Shown in pieces: positions 56,800 through 62,457 of a DNA stretch of 62,457 bases (its first letter is position 1; each line of letters opens with the position of its first letter). A program made the position numbers and the translations under genes. The notes under the pieces are model-generated. The model was not told the origin of the DNA. It searched no databases and saw only the letters and a program-made list of their open reading frames with translations. Origin of the DNA: Nemertoderma westbladi (Eukaryota; Xenacoelomorpha; Nemertodermatida; Nemertodermatidae); assembly GCA_032718475.1 (NCBI GenBank), contig JAUCBJ010007965.1, positions 1-62,457 of the forward strand. Direction: 5' to 3'.

Positions 56800-57123
56800 T
56801 GCCATCCTTTCTCCGCGCTCGGGTGTCAGCTCTACAGTATCCGAACTACTGGAGCTATCGGGCCGCTGAGAAATAAGTTCTCGGCTAGGGTGTTGCTGCT
56901 GTTTGACAGCTGCTTCTTGATCCCACTTGACTTGAGCCCGAGTGCCTATGATAGACCTACGGTGTTGGACTAGCCTAGGGTCTGATACTACTACTTGAGG
57001 GATGATCTTTCTTACAGTAGGAGGTGAGTTGAACTTCGGTCTCAAACGTTCAGCACTCCTATCTGGGTCACAGATGGTTGTATCTAGGAGACTGTCTGAC
57101 AGGTTTTGCTTTGTGTCAGACAT

Positions 57124-58830
57124 GTTTGTTTGTACAGTTGAATGCCTACTGCTATATTACAGTTAAAGCAAGTCTAGTAATTCAGTATCAACTGTTAGCC
57201 TAGTAATTAATTACCGATATCGTTACTCTATGTAACGTGATATATATACAAGATATTAAAGTACCGGTATACACTTATAGTATATATATAAGTATTATTA
57301 CAGACTAGGTTTTTTCACAGAATACCGGTATATAATTTCAGCGCAAATATATATAAATATATAATAAGCCTATCGTAAATACCGGTATGTCAATTATTTT
57401 AGAATAATTGAATTTCAGAATTTTTAGTGGTTACTTGGTTACTTTACTTTACTTTATTACCGTTACTGTATTTAAGCAGTAGTCCAACTGATATTAATAC
57501 CTAATTGATGTATAACAGGCCTACTATTTTATAAATCGATTTGAGTTGATTTATAATATATATATACCCGTATAATGGGTTTTTTCAATGTTTGAAATAA
57601 ATGTTATCATTTCTGGTAAGGAGTCACTACACAGAAGCTGTACGCTCTCAGTGAAGTGCTACTTGTTGGACACTAAAACAAATAATTCTACTTGCCTAAG
57701 TTACTCATTACTACAAATTACGTACAATTCGGGTGAGATTACAATCTCTAAATAAACACAAAAATTACACGTACGAATTTTTAGGGTTAATTTTACAAGA
57801 AATCTACAAACCAGCCTAACAAGGGTTAGAATTTCTGGTTATTACAAGCGGACAGGATACTACGGTATTTGAAAATAATAAAGCAGTAGTAAATATATTG
57901 TGTTGTCCAGATAGGAAAATACCACCATCTGACGACTTATAGCCGTAGCGCTATAAGTACTACGTTATGTACCCGGAGTGTTCCTACCTAGAAGTTAATT
58001 ACCGCAGCCTACTATAGCTAACGTGCCTATTAACCACTTTACAACACAAATATACTGTCTACAAACTAATTACCTTCGGAAAGCACTATACACTAAATTA
58101 GGTACAAGTACTTATACAACAAATAACCAGCAGTTAAAAATACTTGTACAGCTAAAAGAACCACGGTATCTGCCGGAGTGACCAGAGCATAAAATCACCA
58201 GTCTTTACCTACGCCAAACAGTCCTGATGTAGTACCGGGGTTAATTTAACTATAACGGTATGTATAACAAGCACAATTACTGTTGGAATAAACTTGGGGT
58301 TATGAATGTTGCGAGTAATCGCATATACTCTGAATAATAAATATTACGCTACCCGTACAGACTACACAAACAAAATACAAACCAAATGCTGGCAGACTAC
58401 TATCAAGCCTAAATAAACTACAGTATATGCAGACTCCGAAATGGTTAGTTAGTATGCGTTCTAACCGAGTAGTACGACTTATTCTTTCGGGGGGGGATTT
58501 ACCTTACAGCACTGGATGCCCACACGTTCCTAACTAGTACTTTATCGGACATACACTTTACACACACTGCAATCTCTTCAGACCTAACAATAGCCAGACA
58601 ACAATCCAGCCTACAAATTATTTATACAATCTGAGCAGGCTTACACGCCTTCTGCTCAATATTAACTTACAAATAAATAAAACTGACAGAAATAAGTAAA
58701 ATCCCAATAAAAAACCAGGCGTCCCCGATTAAATATTAAGACCTACCGGTATATAATTATCAAAATCGAATAATACTGCTGTACCTGTACTGCTGTAAGT
58801 ACCGGTTCGGGTGGTTAGGTAGTCAGGCCT
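57124..58830 (-). promoter_or_regulatory. leader of element B (truncated by insertion)
   Basis: Homologous to 10059-12175 with one instead of two ~290-bp units and fewer perfect ATACCGGTAT sites. It ends at AGTCAGGCCT, which in copy B' continues into about 90 more leader bases. Here it meets an LTR start. Confidence 0.7.
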
Positions 58831-60149
58831 TGTAAAAGCTTCTGTGGGATGCAACTGGTCCTTCGCCCCGCGATCCAGTTTTTCCCCCATACGCTGAAAT
58901 ACTCTGAAACCTGCTGTAAAAGCGTTTACAGATATAATTGGATCCCCTAGCCCTCGGGGTGCTGTATAAGTGTTTTTAACGGACATAAAATAGATTCTTC
59001 TGAATGTGTGCTTTATGCGGACGTAGCAGGGTACATAACCCGCAATGCGGCATTTCACTGTCACTATGTCAAGGGAAGGATTCTGATTACGACATCTCCC
59101 AGCTGGATGATGACGTGGAGGGAGCTCTCATTGGACTCCTGGTTCCTTTGTTTTGGTCTAACAACCAATCAGGGTGATTTGCGTTTTCCTTGAAGAGATA
59201 CCTACAGCAGCTCCCAAACTCAGTTTTTATGTCGTTCTATACTGCCTGAAGATCGGCTGGAATGACGCAATGTTTCTGCCTTTTTATAAGAACATTAGTA
59301 GGCTAAATTATAGAAAGCATAGCTATTATCCATTTGATCCGATTTGATCCGATTTGATCCGATTTGATCCGATTCGATCCGATTCGATTCGACACGATTC
59401 CAATTTATAACTTAACGATTCAATGCAATCTAATTATATCTTAACCTACCGTCATACTGCTTTTACTGTTTGTAATTTTGTATCAGTATAATTGGATGTT
59501 ATTAGTTGAAGAATATCAATAATCAACCCACATTTTCCCAATATCCTTGAAACACTACAGGTTAGAGAGAAGGGTTATGTACAACAATTGCGACTTTATT
59601 ATTGTGTTTGTAGTGAATCTAATGTTGTTTGACAGACACTACCTGAGTCCAGTGCATATCTCTTTATACCTGATCAAAGTCAGTAACTGTCGGCATATCA
59701 GTGAGCAGTGTTGTGCGTTACCGGTAGCGTGCGTGATTGTAAAGTGATTGGATCTGATAATAAAGCATTCCTAAAGAATGCGCCCTATGCTTGAAATTTA
59801 AGCCATATTGTTGTGTGTAGTATCAGTCATAACTCTGTTTACATAGGTAGAGCGCCACGTCCTAAAAGGAACTGCTAATATTTCCCGAAAGTGAATAATA
59901 TTTGTCAGAGATTATATATTAGTAATCAATCGAATAATACAGTAGGCTTGACCGCAAATAAATTTAAGCCCACGAATCCAGTCTCCCGGTGTTATAAACG
60001 GGTCATTTGGACGCGCATGGACTGGCTTCGGCTAATGTTTTTGGTTTGTTTTTGTATTAAATCTTGTCATCTTATAAAAGGCAGTTTATCAATAAAGACA
60101 TATAAATTTCGGCAGGTTAAACTGCTGAAGGTCTATAAAAGCGCGTACA
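58831..60149 (+). repeat. 5' LTR of element B''
   Basis: 1319 bp from TGTAAAAGCTTCTG to GCGCGTACA. TATA-like TTTATA is at 59663-59668 and AATAAA at 59759-59764, about 95 bases apart, which fits a short R region. A GATCCGATTT-type tandem repeat at about 59335-59400 helps make it longer than the other copies. Confidence 0.7.
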
Positions 60150-62186
60150 ATAATAGCTATCGATCTTATTTGCGGTAAGCAATAAGATTGAAAGTACCGG
60201 CACTCCAGTAGGTCAGTAGGCCCAACTGTCATAACCGGTACTACTACCGTAGGTCCGTAGGCCCAACTGTCATAACCGGTACTGCTGTACAAGTACATTA
60301 GTATTATTCGATTTTGATTATTGTATACCGGTAGGTCTTGATACTAAATCGGGGACGCCTGGTTTTTATTGGGATTTTACTTAGGTTTATTTCTGTCAGT
60401 TTTATTTCCTAGTAAGTTAATATTGAGCTGAAGACGTGTAAGTCTGCTCAGATTGTTCAGATCATTGTAGGCTGGACTGTTGTCTGACTGTTGTTAGGCT
60501 TGAAGATTACAGCGTGTGTAGAGGTCTGATAGGTGCCAGTTAGTAAGTTGGGGCAACTCGTAAGTTGTAAGGTCAACCCCCATAAAGAATAAGCCGCGCT
60601 ACCTTATTAGCACGCATACTCACTAACAAGTTTCGGAATCTGCATATACTGTGGTTATTTAGGCTTGATAGTAGTCCGTCAGCGTTTATACTGTACTGTC
60701 TGTATAGTCCGTTCAGATACCGTAATAGTATTATTTAGATATTTGTAGGCTGGATTGTTGCCTAGCTGTTGTTGGGTCTGAAGAGATTGCCGCGTGTGTA
60801 GAGAGTCTGATAGGTGCCAGTTAGTAAGTTGGGGCAACTCGTCAGTTGTAAGGTCAACCCCCATAAAGAATAAGCCGCGCTACCGTATTAGCACGCATAC
60901 TCACTAACAAGTTTCGGAATCTGCACATCCTGTGGTTTATTTAGGCTTAATGGTAGTTTGTCAGCATCCGGTTTGTATTTTATTTGAGTATTCTGTACGG
61001 GTAGCGTAATATTTATTATTCAGAGTTTATGCGATTACTCGCAACATTCATGTCCCCAAGTTTATTCCTACAGTAATTGTGTTTGTTATACATACCGTTA
61101 TAGTTAAATTAACCCCAGTACTACACGGGCTGCTTGGCGTAGGTAAAGACTGGTGACTCAGTGCCCCGGTCACTCCAGCAGATGCTGTGGTTCTTTTAAC
61201 TGTTCAAGTATATTTAACTACTGGTTATCTGTTTTTACAAGTACCTGTACCTAATTTAGGGTTTAGTGTACAGTGCTTTCCGAAAGTAATTAGTGTAGGC
61301 ATTATTGTGTTGTAAAGTGGTTAATAGGCACGCTCGTTCTGGTAGACGGCGGTAATTAACTTCTAGGTAGGAACACTCCGTAGATACATAACGTTGTACC
61401 TATAGCGATACGGCTGTAGGTCGTCAGGCGGTGGTACTTTCCTATCTAGACAACGCAGTATTTACTTCTACTTATTATTTTCAAATACCGTAGTATCCTG
61501 TTCGTTGTAATAGCCAGAAGTTCTAACCCTTTGTTAGACTGGTTAGTAGTTTCCCTGTGAAATTGCCCTAAAAAATTTCTGTACGTAACGTTTTGTGTGT
61601 TTATTAGAGATTGTAATCTCACCAATAGTAAGTAACTAGTAAATAAGTAACGTAGGCCAGTAGAATTATTCTGTTTAGTGTCCCATAAGTAGTACTTCAC
61701 TAAAAGCGCTTAGCTTCTGTGTAGTGGTATTTTGCCGGAAATAGTAACATCTATTTCAATCTTGTAACGAAATACCTTATCAGGGTATATATATATATTA
61801 TAAATCAACTCCAAAGATTTATAAATCAGTAGGCCTGCCATACAACAAGTAGGTCACAATATCAGTTGGACTACTGCTTGCATAATGGTAACAAAGTAAA
61901 CTCAAGTAACTAAGTAACTTATAATTTCAGAAATTCAATTATCCTAAATAATTGATATACCGGTATCTATAATAGGCTTAATATATATTTGTATATATTT
62001 GAATTGAAATTATATACCGGTACTCTGTAACAAACCTAGTCTGCAATACTTATATATACTGTGGGTGTATACCGGTATCCTAATATATTGTAATTAATTA
62101 ACTGTACTAGGCCAACAGTCTTACTGAATTACTAGACTTGCTTTAACTGTAACTATAGCAATAGGCATTCAACTGTACAAACAAAC
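60150..62186 (+). promoter_or_regulatory. leader of element B''
   Basis: About 2.0 kb without coding frame, homologous to 12266-10059 in reverse. It contains two ~280-bp tandem units at about 60460-61010 and ACCGGTA palindromes near 61955-62080. There is also a duplicated segment of about 50 bp at 60195-60290. Confidence 0.7.
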
Positions 62187-62457
62187 ATGTCTGACACAAC
62201 CCAATCACTGTCAGATAGTCTCTTAGAAAGTGTTAGAATGACTGTGAGGCAGTGTCTTAAAAAGAGCAGTGACCCAGACCAAAATATAGAACATCCCAGA
62301 CACAGGTCTAAGTCCCCTCCTACTGTAAGAAAGGCCATCCCTACAGTAATAGTGTCAGACCCTAGGCTAATCCACCATAGGTCTATCATAGGCACTCGGG
62401 CCCAAGTCAAACGGAACCCAGAGGAAGCTGTCCTATCGCAGCAACATCCTGATCACG
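62187..62457 (+). CDS. gag N-terminal extension of element B'', partial at window edge
   Basis: ATG at 62187, open for 90 codons to the end of the window. It shares the start MSDTTQSLSDSLLE, the SPPTVRKAIP motif and RSIIGTRAQVKR with copies B and B'. Differences from them are mostly outside these blocks. It may be the intact version of this reading frame; the rest lies outside the window. Confidence 0.7.
   Translation, partial: MSDTTQSLSDSLLESVRMTVRQCLKKSSDPDQNIEHPRHRSKSPPTVRKAIPTVIVSDPRLIHHRSIIGTRAQVKRNPEEAVLSQQHPDH

Larger units (their letters stand above)
53408..57123 (-). pseudogene. element B gag N-terminal extension and first half of gag
   Basis: ATG at 57123 (MSDTKQNLSDSLLDTTICDP). 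About 108 codons run to 56800, then a 1154-bp transposon plus duplicated target. The frame resumes at 55636 and stays open to 53408. In order: a Ser/Pro-rich start with SPPTVRK; a conserved helical region of about 270 residues (as in B'); an Ala/Glu/Lys-rich coiled coil (54830-54560) with repeated AEAKAAAVEAEAERK units; a basic patch RSRLSRRRRMPHRQK; a Pro-rich linker; a second short coiled coil (QLELEDLQEKQDNFNKQ lies before, ESRLELQEVQQNITLERDKL after); then the start of the usual gag domain (FNGVEMKWLPFNEYYKDNIQ). An extension of about 850 residues is unusual. An assembly or host-interaction role is only a guess. Confidence 0.7.
43144..58830 (-). mobile_element. BEL/Pao element B, near-complete, very large, degenerate
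   Basis: In sense order (right to left): leader 58830-57124; gag with a long N-terminal extension from 57123; gag, protease, RT, RNase H and integrase to 47840; a 1.7-kb spacer; an unrecognised ORF 46136-44422; a purine tract; and the 3' LTR 44343-43144. Its own 5' LTR and the last 90 or so leader bases are displaced beyond the window by a nested sister element that starts at 58831. Without the inserted DNA transposon the visible part is about 14.5 kb, so the full element would be about 16 kb, long for BEL/Pao. Breaks are a 1154-bp insertion, frameshifts near 53425 and 52147, and in-frame stops at 51908-51910 and 50987-50989. Confidence 0.75.
58831..62457 (+). mobile_element. BEL/Pao element B'' (plus), 5' part, nested in element B
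   Basis: LTR, leader and gag start in the plus direction, running off the right window edge. The left end is the clean TG start of the LTR directly after the broken leader of copy B. This is best explained by insertion of this copy into copy B. A large inverted duplication is the alternative. Confidence 0.75.

Noticed and set aside
58729-59064. 111-codon minus-strand frame
   Set aside because: Lies across the junction of a leader and an LTR; no conserved protein in the other LTR copies.

Overview
The window looks like nuclear DNA of an invertebrate animal. The evidence is an animal-type beta-tubulin gene, GT-AG spliced micro-exons, BEL/Pao LTR retrotransposons, an RTE-like LINE, small inverted-repeat transposons and very large minisatellite arrays. 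I cannot name the species. Only two host genes are supported: an intronless beta-tubulin at 20354-21691 (minus) and a multi-exon gene for a small secreted Cys/Pro/Thr-rich protein, whose exons lie at 28228-28298, 29380-29480, 30324-30359, 31460-31510 and 37027-37050 (plus).

Layout from left to right. 1-1935: two related minisatellites with a hairpin-rich spacer. 2141-8951: BEL/Pao element A (plus), whose polyprotein changes frame at three long poly-G runs and is cut off after RNase H. 8952-13435: 5' half of a second BEL/Pao family (copy B', minus), joined tail-to-tail to A. 13436-20353: mostly AT-rich, empty DNA holding a partial LTR, a LINE 3' fragment, a cluster of perfect palindromes and a small inverted-repeat element. 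20354-22265: beta-tubulin with a repeat upstream. 22433-27486: two large minisatellites (37-bp and 25-bp units). 28228-41200: the secreted-protein gene, whose introns hold a (GTGTCG)n tract of about 640 bp and a LINE sitting in a roughly 67-bp satellite; an 18-bp satellite follows the last exon seen. 41557-43020: a repeat with ~340-360-bp tandem units.

43144-58830 is a near-complete but decayed BEL/Pao element (copy B, minus). In its own sense direction it has a long leader, an unusually long gag N-terminal extension (about 850 residues before the usual gag domain), gag with zinc knuckles, protease, RT, RNase H and integrase, then a 1.7-kb spacer, an unrecognised ORF of about 565 codons in the position where env would be, a purine-rich tract, and a 1200-bp LTR that starts TG and ends CA. 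Copy B is broken by two in-frame stops, two frameshifts and a 1154-bp DNA transposon with a 9-bp target-site duplication. A third copy of the family (plus, 58831 to the window end) has inserted cleanly into the leader of copy B.

The LTR assignment is an inference from four copies compared with each other: TG...CA ends, a TATA-like box, AATAAA in two copies (AACAAA in the other two), a fixed position outside the leader, and a position 3' of a purine tract. The large family with its extra 3' ORF and gag extension, the composite inverted-repeat transposon, and the hidden micro-exon gene are the most interesting items.
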